This document shows, piece by piece, positions 1-8,846 of a stretch of 44,721 bases of DNA. Source of the DNA: an uncultured Lachnospiraceae bacterium. Lineage in GTDB: Bacteria > Bacillota > Clostridia > Lachnospirales > Lachnospiraceae. A model generated the notes under the pieces. It was not told the DNA's origin. It searched no databases and was given only the letters and a program-made list of their open reading frames with translations. The number at the start of each line of letters is the position of its first letter. Position 1 is the first letter of the stretch. Location of the stretch: positions 1-44,721 of the forward strand of contig CAKRYY010000023.1 of assembly GCA_934432885.1 (NCBI GenBank), written 5' to 3'. Position numbers and translations under genes: made by a program.

Positions 1-116
1 CGTGGAAGCCCTTGCTGAACACGATTTTGGTTTAAAGGCTCATCGAAATGTTTCGTGCAACGGAATGAGTACAAACTACTTGCGGTGCTTTACCGTGCAT
101 CGTTAATCCTTTGCAG
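1..116. repeat. Intergenic direct repeat, copy 1
   Basis: This stretch recurs at 226-341, offset exactly 225 bp, with about six mismatches near its right end (for example ACTACTTGCGGTGC against ACTGCTTGCGGCAC). It may extend left of the window. I see no gene in it; the short minus-strand frame at 90-299 crosses both copies and has no supporting ribosome site. Function unknown. Confidence 0.85.
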
Positions 117-225
117 CAACCTACACATTATAATGTACACAAAAGTCGTTTGCCCTACACTACCTATCGTCCCGCAAGCCTGTTTGCACGAATGACTTTT
201 GCACGATGCAGATGAGACTTTAAAT

Positions 226-341
226 CGTGGAAGCCCTTGCTGAACACGATTTTGGTTTAAAGGCTCATCGAAATGTTTCGTGCAACGGAATGAGTACAAA
301 CTGCTTGCGGCACTTTACCGTGCATCGTCAATCCCTTGCAG
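226..341. repeat. Intergenic direct repeat, copy 2
   Basis: Second copy of the left-edge repeat. Its left border carries an 8-bp inverted repeat, AAATCGTG (222-229) and CACGATTT (245-252), with a 15-nt loop. The 109 bp between the copies (117-225) contain the 12-bp palindrome ACATTATAATGT (125-136) but no recognisable gene. Confidence 0.85.
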
Positions 342-354
342 GCATCGCTCGCAT

Positions 355-384
355 GCAAAAAGCGTGCACTAAAATGCACGCTTT
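355..384 (-). terminator. Rho-independent terminator after the arabinofuranosidase gene
   Basis: A perfect 10-bp stem AAAGCGTGCA (359-368) / TGCACGCTTT (375-384) with a 6-nt loop. Read on the minus strand it is followed by a run of five T, so it suits the GH51 gene ending at 467. Confidence 0.7.
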
Positions 385-405
385 ACTCCAAAATCCCATT
401 AGTCT

Positions 406-459
406 TATCAAAATGTCACATACAAAGAATGAGCACGAACTGCTTGTGACACCTTTACA
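406..459. repeat. Decayed third copy of the intergenic repeat
   Basis: About 54 bp align with 266-320 of copy 2 with one gap and roughly two thirds identity by eye; the shared core reads GAATGAG-AC-AACTGCTTG. It lies just past the arabinofuranosidase stop, in what would be that mRNA's 3' untranslated region. It also carries a TGTCACA/TGTGACA inverted repeat absent from the other copies. Confidence 0.5.
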
Positions 460-466
460 CTCACTC

Positions 467-1978
467 TCACTTCTTCCCAAACCGGAGCACATTCCAAGAA
501 GCCTTCTTCAGCACTGCCTCCAGCTGTCCATCGCAGACCTTGATTTCATTTGACTGCCTGGGAAATACCTTCTCCTCTGCAAAGGAATTTTCTGCCTTCA
601 AATCCACATTTGTCATTTCCAGCTTTTCGATTGCCTGATAGCCGGAAAATCCACGCAGATCCGCTCTCAGTACGGTATCCTCATCAAGATTTCTGTTTAC
701 AGCAAATATGGTAAGCTCTTCCCTTTCCTGATTCCAGACTGCCGTCGCTACAACGTCGCTGACGCTTCCATGCCCCTTTGTCTCATGGAACGGGCTTTCT
801 ATTGGCATTTCAAGCACCGTTCCTCTTGCATATTTGGAAGCGTGCAGGAAAGGATAAAATATTGTTTGTCTGAAAACGCCGCCCTGCGGGTCAGTCATAA
901 TAGGCGCAATTACATTGACCAGCTGTGCAAGGCAGGCTATTTTGATTCTGTCGGCATGGCGCAGCAGTGTAATCATCATCAGACCCACCATCAGCGCATC
1001 CTCAAAGGTATAGTGGTCCTCCAGAAGCGGCGGCGCAATCTGCCAGGGATGCCGGCTTGTAATATCTTCCTCCTCCTTTTTGGAATGAAACCATACATTC
1101 CATTCGTCAAAGCTGAGAAAAAGCTTCTTTTTGCTGCGTTTCTTTGCCTTAACATAATCACACACAGAAACGACCGTATGAATAAATTCCTCCATATCGT
1201 CTGACTGTGCCAGATAATCACTGCTGTCATCATTCAGATTTCCATAATACTGATGCAGGGAAATATAATCTACATAATCATAATTATAGTCCAGCGTTAC
1301 CGCCTCCCATTCCGGGAAGGTCGGCATATCCTTATAAGAGCTTCCGCAGGAAACCAGTTCAATCGACGGGTCAATCAGCTTCATTGCCTTTCCCGCCTCC
1401 TGCGAAATTCTGCCATACTCATGCATGGTCTTTTTGCCAAGCTGCCATTCTCCATCCATTTCATTTCCAAGGCACCAGAGCCTGATGTCGTATGGATTTT
1501 CGATTCCATGCGCCCTGCGCAGCTCGCTGTATTTTGTGCCGGAAGGATGATTGCAGTATTCCAGAAGATTGCAGGCGTCCGCTACACCACGCGTTCCGAG
1601 ATTAACCGCCATCATCATCTGTGCACCTGCTTTTTTCGTCCACTGTGCAAATTCTCCAAGTCCAAAGGTATTTGGCTCCAGGCTTCTCCACGCAAGGTCA
1701 AGCCGCGGCTTTCTGTCACTTAATGGTCCTACGCTGTCCTCCCAGAAAAAGTTGGAGACAAAATTGCCGCCAGGATAGCGAATTAACGGCACATTCAGCT
1801 CTTTTACCAGCAAAAGCACATCCGCTCTAAATCCCATTTCATCTGCCGTCTCATGCCCCGGCTGATAAATGCCGCCGTATACGGCTCTGCCAAGATGCTC
1901 AATAAAGGAGCCAAAAAGTCTTTTATCCACTTCTGCTTTTTTGTAATGCGGGTCCAATGTTACTGTTACTGTTTTCAT
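467..1978 (-). CDS. abfA: Alpha-L-arabinofuranosidase, glycoside hydrolase family 51
   Basis: Predicted 503-aa enzyme that releases terminal alpha-L-arabinofuranose from arabino-oligosaccharides. It has no signal peptide, so it should act in the cytosol on imported oligomers. The GH51 retaining residues are visible: acid/base E173 in CLGNEMDG and nucleophile E292 in FDEWNVW. The N-terminal FIEHLGRAVYGGIY and RYPGGNF motifs are also family typical. The ATG at 1978 is chosen because AGAGGA lies just upstream; a TTG 18 bp earlier lacks this. It lies 27 bp downstream of a LacI-type regulator gene, suggesting one operon. Family assignment is secure; the exact oligomer preference is inference. Confidence 0.93.
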   Translation of the reverse strand: MKTVTVTLDPHYKKAEVDKRLFGSFIEHLGRAVYGGIYQPGHETADEMGFRADVLLLVKELNVPLIRYPGGNFVSNFFWEDSVGPLSDRKPRLDLAWRSLEPNTFGLGEFAQWTKKAGAQMMMAVNLGTRGVADACNLLEYCNHPSGTKYSELRRAHGIENPYDIRLWCLGNEMDGEWQLGKKTMHEYGRISQEAGKAMKLIDPSIELVSCGSSYKDMPTFPEWEAVTLDYNYDYVDYISLHQYYGNLNDDSSDYLAQSDDMEEFIHTVVSVCDYVKAKKRSKKKLFLSFDEWNVWFHSKKEEEDITSRHPWQIAPPLLEDHYTFEDALMVGLMMITLLRHADRIKIACLAQLVNVIAPIMTDPQGGVFRQTIFYPFLHASKYARGTVLEMPIESPFHETKGHGSVSDVVATAVWNQEREELTIFAVNRNLDEDTVLRADLRGFSGYQAIEKLEMTNVDLKAENSFAEEKVFPRQSNEIKVCDGQLEAVLKKASWNVLRFGKK

Positions 1979-2005
1979 ACCTGTCCTCTCTGCCAAATAT
2001 CAATC

Positions 2006-3040
2006 TCACAGACGGTTTACACTCTCTCTGAAATACGGAATACAAGCTACCTCGTATACCCCGTCCTCATTTTTCATTTCCTCTTTCTTCAGCAGGCGAA
2101 TAATCACCTCGCTTGCACAATAGCCAATATCATGAAGCGGCAGCCCCATCGTCGTAAGGGGCGGCTTTTCATAGCTTGCCATTTCTCTGTTATCGTATCC
2201 GACAACCGCAATTTCCCGTCCAACCTGCAGACCCAGCTCATCAAGACGGTCATACGCGCCGCCTGCAATAAAATCGTTCATGCCGAAAATCGCCGTCGCC
2301 CCGCGTTTTACAAGCGTTTCCGTGTTCTGATAGCCACTGTCACGATCCCAGTCACCGTATACAATCAATGCAGGATCGTACAAAAGCCCCGCCTCCGACA
2401 GCGCACTCCGGTAGCCCTCCAGCCGGTTCTGTGTATGGATACTGTCCTTTTTTCCGGCGATAACGCCAATTTTTTTATGTCCATTCTGAATCAGGTGCAG
2501 CATAAGCCGCTTTGCACCATCTGTATCCTTTACAACAACAGACGGAATCTCATTTCTATGGGTAAATCCATAGGCTACGACCGTAGGAATCGGCAAATCC
2601 TCCGGAATGACATCAATCAGCCTCTCATGTGCAGCCACATAGATAATGCCCTCCACCTGCTTTGACAAAAGCTTCTGGATTTCTTTATATACAATTTCCC
2701 TGTGGTTATTGTCCCGATAATAACGGTCCGAAAACTTTTTATAGAGTCTAAGATTGATGAGGAGTATCTGATAATCCTCTTTTTCACAAAACTCCGTAAT
2801 GCCGTCGATAATATCCGGCAGTGCAAAGACCGTCATATCCTCTGCAATAACGCCAATGCTTCTGGTATTTTTCGTTTTTAAATTTTTTGCAACGACATTA
2901 GGCATGTAATTCATCTCAGAAATGACCTTCAAAACCTTCTGTCTTGTTTCTTCCCCTACCCGTCCCTTTTCATTGATAATATTGGAAACGGTTGCGACGG
3001 ATACATCGCACATCTTGGCGATTTCTTTTATCGTTGCCAC
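2006..3040 (-). CDS. LacI-family transcriptional regulator
   Basis: A 344-aa repressor-type protein. The N-terminal helix-turn-helix and hinge are typical of LacI (ATIKEIAKMCDVSVATVSNIIN), followed by a periplasmic-binding-protein-like ligand domain ending in the VGYDNREMASY and PPLTTM region. I chose the GTG at 3040: it gives the canonical M-ATIKEIA start and AAAAAAGGAG lies 8 nt upstream. An ATG at 3067 and an earlier ATG at 3121 are alternatives. Its neighbours (GH51 enzyme, DUF624 protein, permease remnant) suggest it controls arabino-oligosaccharide use. The AAACGTTT palindrome at 4545-4552 is a plausible operator, by inference only. Confidence 0.88.
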   Translation of the reverse strand: MATIKEIAKMCDVSVATVSNIINEKGRVGEETRQKVLKVISEMNYMPNVVAKNLKTKNTRSIGVIAEDMTVFALPDIIDGITEFCEKEDYQILLINLRLYKKFSDRYYRDNNHREIVYKEIQKLLSKQVEGIIYVAAHERLIDVIPEDLPIPTVVAYGFTHRNEIPSVVVKDTDGAKRLMLHLIQNGHKKIGVIAGKKDSIHTQNRLEGYRSALSEAGLLYDPALIVYGDWDRDSGYQNTETLVKRGATAIFGMNDFIAGGAYDRLDELGLQVGREIAVVGYDNREMASYEKPPLTTMGLPLHDIGYCASEVIIRLLKKEEMKNEDGVYEVACIPYFRESVNRL

Positions 3041-3176
3041 AGCGGCTGCTCCTTTTTTGACCTGCATTTTTCCTGTATTTGGACAGGAAAGGTCTACTTT
3101 CGTATATCGTGATTTCATCACTCAATAATTTCGCCGCTCGTCAAGAGTGAGCAGGCTCCCTCTGACTCGCTTTCGC

Positions 3177-3902
3177 TCATTGTATCATGCTTTGTCTCCT
3201 GCAACAATCTGCTTTTTGACGCTCATAGGGCTCTAAAATCCGTTTTTCAGCAATCGGATTGAGTACTGCGCACACAAAAAGCTGCCAGATTGTCATACCA
3301 AAAAGCACTACGAGCGGAATCGAATATGGAAGGAGCAGCAACAGAAAATGAGCATACAGGAATGCCCCCGCCAAAAGAAGAATATCCGCCTTCCATTCAA
3401 TCACAAGCAAAAGCAGCGTATTTTTTAAAAGTGCCCTCTCCGGCAGTGCAAACATGGATGCCAGAAAGAAATAATAGCAGCCTGCCAGCATGGAAAATGC
3501 AGACAGCATTGCGCCTGCGCCTGTCAGAAGCACCGCCCACAGCCCCTCAAAATTTCCGGCAAGGCTTAACAGATAATACGCATAAAATCCAATTGCCCCA
3601 AGCAGCAGACCAAAGGGCAGCCTCTTAAAAAGTCCATCCTTCCACTCTGTCGTATAATCCTGCAGGGTAAAGCCATAGCCTGTACGGAATATTTTATTTA
3701 TATAACGGTTCAGAGCTGCAACAGAAGCCGGAATTGTTACAAGTGGCAGACAGCAAAGCCAGAAAAGGAGCTGAACCAAAATCAGTCTGCCGCTGTAATT
3801 TAAAATGACATAACAGATTCTTCCGACGCCGCTTCTTGGCGGCGCCGTCTCTTTTTCGTTATTTCCCTGATACCAGTCCATAAACCGTTTTGCTATTTTC
3901 AT
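3177..3902 (-). CDS. DUF624 (YesL-like) membrane protein
   Basis: A 241-aa protein with about five hydrophobic segments after a short polar N-terminus. It has the YesL/DUF624 layout: ILNYSGRLILVQLLFWLCCLPLVTIPAS as first membrane region, then an RYINKIFRTGYGFTLQDYTTEWKDG loop. Members commonly sit beside oligosaccharide ABC transporters and YesM/LacI regulators; their molecular function is not established. Here it lies between the permease remnant and the LacI gene. The 136 bp between it and the LacI start contain no other gene that I can see. Confidence 0.82.
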   Translation of the reverse strand: MKIAKRFMDWYQGNNEKETAPPRSGVGRICYVILNYSGRLILVQLLFWLCCLPLVTIPASVAALNRYINKIFRTGYGFTLQDYTTEWKDGLFKRLPFGLLLGAIGFYAYYLLSLAGNFEGLWAVLLTGAGAMLSAFSMLAGCYYFFLASMFALPERALLKNTLLLLVIEWKADILLLAGAFLYAHFLLLLLPYSIPLVVLFGMTIWQLFVCAVLNPIAEKRILEPYERQKADCCRRQSMIQ

Positions 3903-3965
3903 GCGATATTCCTTTGTTTTAAAAGCATTTCTACTATATTATATATTGCATTTCCAACACTGATT

Positions 3966-4499
3966 TTAATTCTTCATGCCTGTCAGTACAATACCCTCTA
4001 CAAAGCTCTTCTGTCCAAAAATATAAATCACAATACCCGGCAGAATTGTCATAAAGGTCGCTGCCAGCGCAACCGGCCAGTTCGTTCCAAAGGAGCCGGT
4101 AAAATTTGTCAGCGCAATCGCAAAGGTAAATTTAGACATACTGTTAATGTAAATGAGCTGCTGCAGCAAATCGTTCCAAATCTGAATAAAGAGCATCATG
4201 CCAACTACCACAATCGCCGGCTTGATAGACGGAACCAGAATTGTCCACAATATTCTCATCCTGCCTGCACCGTCGATAGATGCAGCCTCATCAAGCTCTT
4301 TGGGAATCGTCATCAAAAACTGCCGTATCAGGAAAATGTTGAAAAACCCGCCGCCGGTTAAAAACGGCAGAATCAACGGCCAGTAGGTATCTCCCAGCCC
4401 AAGTCCCTTTGTCCATGCAACATAAAGCGGAATCAGCGTTACCATGCCGGGAAGCAGGATTGTGCCAACGCAGATATTGAAAATCAGCTTTTTCCGCTA
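3966..4499 (-). pseudogene. 5'-truncated MalG/AraQ-type sugar ABC permease
   Basis: The frame encodes the C-terminal two thirds of a carbohydrate ABC permease, including the EAA loop that contacts the ATPase (ELDEAASIDGAGRMRILWTILVPSIKPA). Homology begins about 17 codons before the first ATG (4445), immediately after an in-frame TAG at 4499-4497. That ATG has no ribosome site. Intact members are about 275-300 aa and need an N-terminal membrane segment and periplasmic region missing here; only about 177 codons remain. Upstream DNA is not permease-like but a promoter/operator. The likely history is a deletion that joined the operon promoter to the middle of its last permease gene. An assembly error is the alternative. 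Confidence 0.8.
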
Positions 4500-4542
4500 T
4501 TTTCCAGTCAGCGTTTCTCTGTAGTTGTTTTTTGGGTTTTGA

Positions 4543-4554
4543 TTAAACGTTTTA
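4543..4554 (-). promoter_or_regulatory. LacI-type operator palindrome
   Basis: Perfect 8-bp palindrome AAACGTTT (4545-4552) with a central CG, within TTAAACGTTTTA. The central CG is characteristic of LacI-family operators. It covers roughly +8 to +15 of the promoter at 4567-4595, a position suited to repression. Linking it to the neighbouring LacI gene is inference. Confidence 0.55.
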
Positions 4555-4566
4555 CCTATTGAATAG

Positions 4567-4595
4567 ATATTAGCACATAACAAAAGCCCTGTAAA
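4567..4595 (-). promoter_or_regulatory. Sigma-A promoter upstream of the permease remnant
   Basis: Minus-strand -35 TTTACA (4595-4590), 17-bp spacer, -10 TAATAT (4572-4567); both boxes are near consensus. Predicted transcription start near 4560, just before the AAACGTTT operator. The -35 box is exactly the loop of the hairpin at 4581-4604. Confidence 0.7.
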
Positions 4596-4604
4596 GGGCT
4601 TTTG
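4581..4604 (-). terminator. Terminator hairpin downstream of ctpA
   Basis: Nine-bp perfect stem CAAAAGCCC / GGGCTTTTG with a 6-nt loop, placed about 65 bp after the ctpA stop. The T run (TTTTGTT) is short. The loop doubles as the -35 box of the next promoter. Confidence 0.6.
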
Positions 4605-4670
4605 TCAGAATCGTTATTTTTTATAATTTTATAACCATATTTTTGTAAGATACTTACAAGAAATCCTGTA

Positions 4671-5885
4671 TTATTCTCCTTTTACGAGAATCTCCTTTGC
4701 CCGCTCGAGCTGGTTATCATAGCCCTTTTCGAGATACTGCTCATAGTCCATTTCCAGTTCTTCATCCGGCTCAATGCCGATTCCATGAATATTATTTCCC
4801 TTCGGCGTATAATATTTGCTGGTCGTCAGCTTAACAGCAGAGCCGTCTGAAATTCCCAGATATTTCTGTACAATGCCCTTGCCATAGGTTGTCGTTCCAA
4901 GCAGCTTTCCTTTGCCATAATCCTTGATAGCTCCTGCCAGAACCTCCGATGCACTGGCGCTGCCGCCGTTTACAAGCACAACCATCGGAACGGTCAGCTC
5001 ATTTTCTCCATTGCAGGTATAATCCTTGCGCTCTCCGGCTTTGTCCTCGGTATATACGATCAGTCCCTTCGGCAGAAGCTTTCTCGCCACATCAATAACT
5101 GCCGCAAGGTTGCCGCCAGGATTGTCACGCAAATCCAGAATCAGCCCCAGCATTTCAGAGCCCTTCGCCGTCGCCATTGCGTCTGCGAACTGGTCTACCG
5201 TAACCTTGTCAAACTCCGATATGCGGATATAGGCAATCTTATTCTCCAGCATCTCATAGCTTACTGTCTGCTTCGGCACCTCTCTGCGTTCTACCTCAAA
5301 CTCATAAATCTCATTGTCGCCCTCGCGCATAATCGTCAGCATGACCTTTGTGCCTTCTTCGCCCTTAATCAATGCAATGACATCCTCAAGCGACATATTT
5401 TTGGTGTATTGGTCATCCACCTTTATGATGAGGTCACCCTCCTTAAGTCCGCTTTCCTGTGCCGGACTTCCTTCAAAAATTTCACCAAGCCGCGCAAAAC
5501 CGACATTGCTGTCATATCTTACATAAGCGCCAATGCCGTAATAAACCCCATCCATCCTGTTCTTCTGCTCCGCCATCTCCTCTGCGGAAAAATATGCAGA
5601 ATACGGGTCCTGTAAAGAATTTACCAGTCCCTGATAGATTCCATTCTCCATTGCAGCATCGTCTGCCATATCAAGCGCAAAATTTTTCTGGATAATCTCC
5701 TCAATAAGCTGAAGCTTTTGCATGGTTCTTGCATTTGCAACGCTTTCCGTCTGTGCAGAATCCACGTTCTGCTTCTGCTTCCAGACAGTTACGGCTTCCT
5801 GTCCGGCATATACACCGCCGACAATGACAACCGCTATCAGCAGTCCGGTAATCAGACCGTTTAAAAATTTTCTCTTATCAGACAT
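4671..5885 (-). CDS. ctpA: S41 family carboxy-terminal processing protease
   Basis: A 404-aa membrane-anchored serine protease. Residues 9-27 form an N-terminal anchor; a PDZ domain follows at about 115-200 (GSPAQESGLKEGDLIIKVD), then the S41 catalytic domain. The Ser/Lys dyad is visible: S311 in GGSASASE and K336 in TTYGKGIVQ. Ctp proteases cleave extracytoplasmic proteins and in several bacteria regulate peptidoglycan hydrolases. It is the last gene of a cdaR-like/ftsE/ftsX/M23 operon, which fits a role in controlling the M23 hydrolase (inference). The ATG at 5885 has AGAGGA 8 nt upstream. Confidence 0.93.
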   Translation of the reverse strand: MSDKRKFLNGLITGLLIAVVIVGGVYAGQEAVTVWKQKQNVDSAQTESVANARTMQKLQLIEEIIQKNFALDMADDAAMENGIYQGLVNSLQDPYSAYFSAEEMAEQKNRMDGVYYGIGAYVRYDSNVGFARLGEIFEGSPAQESGLKEGDLIIKVDDQYTKNMSLEDVIALIKGEEGTKVMLTIMREGDNEIYEFEVERREVPKQTVSYEMLENKIAYIRISEFDKVTVDQFADAMATAKGSEMLGLILDLRDNPGGNLAAVIDVARKLLPKGLIVYTEDKAGERKDYTCNGENELTVPMVVLVNGGSASASEVLAGAIKDYGKGKLLGTTTYGKGIVQKYLGISDGSAVKLTTSKYYTPKGNNIHGIGIEPDEELEMDYEQYLEKGYDNQLERAKEILVKGE

Positions 5886-5959
5886 TTTTCATCCTCTGCC
5901 GTCCATTTCTATTATAACTTTCAAAAGACAAATCTATCTGTTACATTTTATTCTATTCC

Positions 5960-7198
5960 TTAAGAGGAAAGATAATTCCAGGGGCTTACATAGCTTCCGT
6001 TCAACCGCACGCTGAAATGCAGGTGCGGACCAGTAGAACGTCCGGTAGAACCGACCGCCGCTATCTTATCGCCGCGCGCCACCATCGTACCCTTTCCTAC
6101 ATAGAGCGCCGATGCATGCATATAGATGGTATACAGCCCATCGCCATGATCTATCATCACATAATTTCCCATTGAGCCATTGTATGCAGCAGCAACCACT
6201 TCTCCATCATAGGCTGCCAGAATCGGAGAGCCACTGGGCGCAGCCATATCAATTCCATTATGAAACTGATTGGTCTTTAGGATAGGGTGGATTCTGTTTC
6301 CATAGTCATCCGAAATCCTTGTATAAGAGGGCGCGGGCCACTTGAATTTACCGCCGTCATACTTGATGCGGTTCGCCTCCGCAAGCTTTTTCTTTTCCTC
6401 TGCAACCGCCTGCTCTAAAGCCGCTATTGTAGCATTCTGCGCGGCGATTTCCTCCTCATATTCCTTAACAAGCTGAGATTTATTGCTGATGTCAGCTTCG
6501 TAGGTTTTGATTTCCTGCTCTTTGGAATCAATCAGCGCATTTACCGCTGCCTGCTCCTCCTCCACTGCCTCTTTCGCAGCATCCAGCACGATTTTTTCCG
6601 CTTCAAGCTCCTCTTCAAACTCCGCAATCTGCGCTCTGGTTTCCTGATATTCCTTCAACTTATTCCGGTCGTATGCCGCAATGCGCTCCACAAACTCCGT
6701 CCGGCTCAAAACATCACTGAAATTCTCAGACGTAAAAAGCAGATCCAGATAAAAAGTCTGTCCCTGCTCGTACATGAACTTTACCCGCTGCTTCATGGCG
6801 GCATACTGTTCTTCCTCTGTTGCAATGGCTTCTGTAAGCGCCGCCTGTGTCGTCTCAATCTCAGCTTCCTTGTCAGAAATCAGCCCTTTCAGCTCGTCTA
6901 TTTTCCGTTCAATTTCATTTAAGTCAGCATCCAGTCTGGTCACATAGTCCTTAAGATTCTTTTTGGAATTCTCCAAATCTGCCACCAGCTTTTTTACGTC
7001 GGTAAGCCCGGACTGCAGCGCCTGCTTCTGCTTCTGCGCTTCCCCAATAGCGCTCTGCTTTTCCTTAATGCTGTTTTCAATCTTTTCCGTATCAGAATCC
7101 GCCAAGCTGTCAAACGAAGGGACGAGCGTTCCCATAAGCAGAAATGCCGCCAGCAAAAATGCCGCTCTTTTTTGCATTTTTCTCATGCCTTTTCCCAT
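5960..7198 (-). CDS. Secreted coiled-coil M23 (LytM/EnvC-like) peptidoglycan hydrolase
   Basis: A 412-aa exported protein. It starts with a signal peptide (residues about 1-33, ending near SLADSD), continues with a long heptad-rich coiled coil (about 35-275) and ends with an M23 domain. The zinc-site motifs HNGID and HLHF are intact, so unlike E. coli EnvC it should be an active endopeptidase. The FtsEX complex activates PG hydrolases by binding such coiled coils (PcsB, CwlO, EnvC), and ftsEX is directly upstream, 6 bp from this start. The first ATG is used; an internal ATG seven codons later is also possible. Confidence 0.92.
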   Translation of the reverse strand: MGKGMRKMQKRAAFLLAAFLLMGTLVPSFDSLADSDTEKIENSIKEKQSAIGEAQKQKQALQSGLTDVKKLVADLENSKKNLKDYVTRLDADLNEIERKIDELKGLISDKEAEIETTQAALTEAIATEEEQYAAMKQRVKFMYEQGQTFYLDLLFTSENFSDVLSRTEFVERIAAYDRNKLKEYQETRAQIAEFEEELEAEKIVLDAAKEAVEEEQAAVNALIDSKEQEIKTYEADISNKSQLVKEYEEEIAAQNATIAALEQAVAEEKKKLAEANRIKYDGGKFKWPAPSYTRISDDYGNRIHPILKTNQFHNGIDMAAPSGSPILAAYDGEVVAAAYNGSMGNYVMIDHGDGLYTIYMHASALYVGKGTMVARGDKIAAVGSTGRSTGPHLHFSVRLNGSYVSPWNYLSS

Positions 7199-7204
7199 TA
7201 TCCG

Positions 7205-8101
7205 TTATACCTTCAAATGCTTTCTTACCGTTACAATACTTCCAAGAAAACCAATTCCTACACCGATTCCCACAGACACCGGCAAAAGCGTCCTGTAAAT
7301 TGTCTCTACCGGCAGAAAATTCAAAAGTCCCGATAAAATCTGGAAGCGGTCATTGATATAAACAATCACATTGGTATAGATATAATAAATAGATACCAGC
7401 GGCACTACGGAGCCAAGCAGTCCGATTAAAATACCCTCTATTACAAAGGGGGAACGGACAAAGAAATCCGTTGCGCCGATATATTTCATAATGTTAATTT
7501 CCTCTTTGCGGACAGAAATTCCAATCATAACCGTATTGCTGATCAGGAAAACAGAAACTGCCAGCAAAATGATGATAATGCCGATGGAAACATAGCCTAT
7601 CAGTACATTGATACCACCCAACGCATTTGCAGTAATCTCAGAGCGGTTGACCTGCCGCACGCCGTCTATTGATTCCAGATACGTCACCAATGCGCTCTGC
7701 ATGGATACATCATTTAAATAAATCTCATAATTTGCCGAGTCTGCCAGCGGATTTTCTGTAAAGCCGTCAGAATATTCCCCAAGATAATCCTGCTTGAATT
7801 CATCCCATACTTCCTCTGCGGAATTGAATTTCACATCCCGCACCTCGACACGCTTACGAATCATGTCGCCGATTTCCTGAATCTTTTCGTCGCTGATGCC
7901 CTCATCAAAAAATACTGTGACGGATACGCCCTCCTCCGCAGTCTTTACGACATGCTGGAAGTTTGCCAGAATGGAATAAAACAGTCCAAACAAAAACAGA
8001 CAGGCGGAAATAGTCGCAATCGACGCAAGTGAAAACCATTTATTCCGAATGATATTCGCAAAGCCCTGTTTTATCGTATAAAAAAGTGTACTAATCCTCA
8101 T
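7205..8101 (-). CDS. ftsX: Cell-division permease-like protein FtsX
   Basis: A 298-aa membrane protein with the FtsX layout: one N-terminal membrane segment (WFSLASIATISACLFLFGLFYSI), an extracellular domain of about 130 residues, then three more membrane segments. Cytoplasmic motifs such as VRKEEINIMKYIGATDFFVRSPFVIEG are family typical. FtsX transmits ATP-driven changes of FtsE to extracellular hydrolases. The ATG at 8101 overlaps the ftsE stop by 11 bp, which suggests coupled translation; a GTG nine codons earlier is less likely. Confidence 0.95.
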   Translation of the reverse strand: MRISTLFYTIKQGFANIIRNKWFSLASIATISACLFLFGLFYSILANFQHVVKTAEEGVSVTVFFDEGISDEKIQEIGDMIRKRVEVRDVKFNSAEEVWDEFKQDYLGEYSDGFTENPLADSANYEIYLNDVSMQSALVTYLESIDGVRQVNRSEITANALGGINVLIGYVSIGIIIILLAVSVFLISNTVMIGISVRKEEINIMKYIGATDFFVRSPFVIEGILIGLLGSVVPLVSIYYIYTNVIVYINDRFQILSGLLNFLPVETIYRTLLPVSVGIGVGIGFLGSIVTVRKHLKV

Positions 8102-8825
8102 CGATATATCCGCCCTCTTCCTCGTCACTCACAATAACGCCCTTTTTCATTGTGATAACTCTTTTCTTCATGGCGTTTACGATTTCACGGTTATGCGTAA
8201 CCACCAAAACCGTCGTTCCGCCCTGATTGATTTCCTCCAGAAGCTTCATGATTTCCCATGAATTTTTGGGGTCCAGATTTCCAGTCGGCTCATCTGCAAG
8301 CAGAATCGACGGCTTGTTAATCAGTGCACGGGCAAGCGCTACACGCTGCTGCTCGCCACCGGAAAGCTGTCTGGGCTTCGCCTTATATTTTCCTGCAAGT
8401 CCGACGGTAGAAAGTATCGCCGGTACGTTTTTCTTAATCTCTCTGGTCGGCACCTGCACAATCCGCTGTGCAAACGCAACATTCTCATAAACATTGCGGT
8501 CCTTTAAAAGACGGAAATCCTGAAATACGATTCCCAAATTTCTCCGAAACTTCGGTATCTTACGGTGCCGCAGGCGCACAACGTCCTCGCCGTTGACCCA
8601 TACGCCTCCGCTGGTAGGCGTCAGCTCACGCAGAAGCAGCTTAATCAAAGTTGATTTTCCGGAACCGCTGTCTCCTACCACGAATACGAATTCGCCCCGC
8701 TTTATCTTCAGGCTCACGCCATTTAATGCGGGTGCGCCTGTGGAATAGGACTTGCTCACATTATCTAATACTATGATTTCCTTCGGTTCTGACGTTCCTT
8801 TTCTGGCTTTTCTCTTTACTGCCAA
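8091..8825 (-). CDS. ftsE: Cell-division ABC ATPase FtsE
   Basis: A 244-aa ABC ATPase with intact Walker A (GDSGSGKST), Q-loop (VFQDFRLL), signature ([15 protein letters not shown]), Walker B ([12 protein letters not shown]) and switch histidine (VTHNREIV). It pairs with FtsX. The start is TTG at 8825: GAGGTG lies 7 nt upstream and no better in-frame start precedes the core domain. It follows the CdaR-like gene after 21 bp. Confidence 0.95.
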   Translation of the reverse strand: MAVKRKARKGTSEPKEIIVLDNVSKSYSTGAPALNGVSLKIKRGEFVFVVGDSGSGKSTLIKLLLRELTPTSGGVWVNGEDVVRLRHRKIPKFRRNLGIVFQDFRLLKDRNVYENVAFAQRIVQVPTREIKKNVPAILSTVGLAGKYKAKPRQLSGGEQQRVALARALINKPSILLADEPTGNLDPKNSWEIMKLLEEINQGGTTVLVVTHNREIVNAMKKRVITMKKGVIVSDEEEGGYIDED

Positions 8826-8846
8826 TGTATTTCACCTCATCGTATC

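Noticed and set aside
90..299. 69-codon minus-strand frame across the left-edge repeats
   Set aside because: It has no ribosome site, spans two repeat copies, has an odd Cys/Arg-rich composition and matches no family that I know; better explained as repeat DNA.
1..459. CRISPR array
   Set aside because: Repeats are far too long and only two clear copies exist with one spacer-like gap; no cas genes nearby.
3122..3180. Possible REP-like element between the DUF624 and LacI genes
   Set aside because: Only an imperfect short hairpin is visible and no second copy occurs in the window.
3966..4604. Mobile-element insertion as cause of the truncated permease
   Set aside because: No transposase, terminal inverted repeats or target duplication is visible; a simple deletion fits better.
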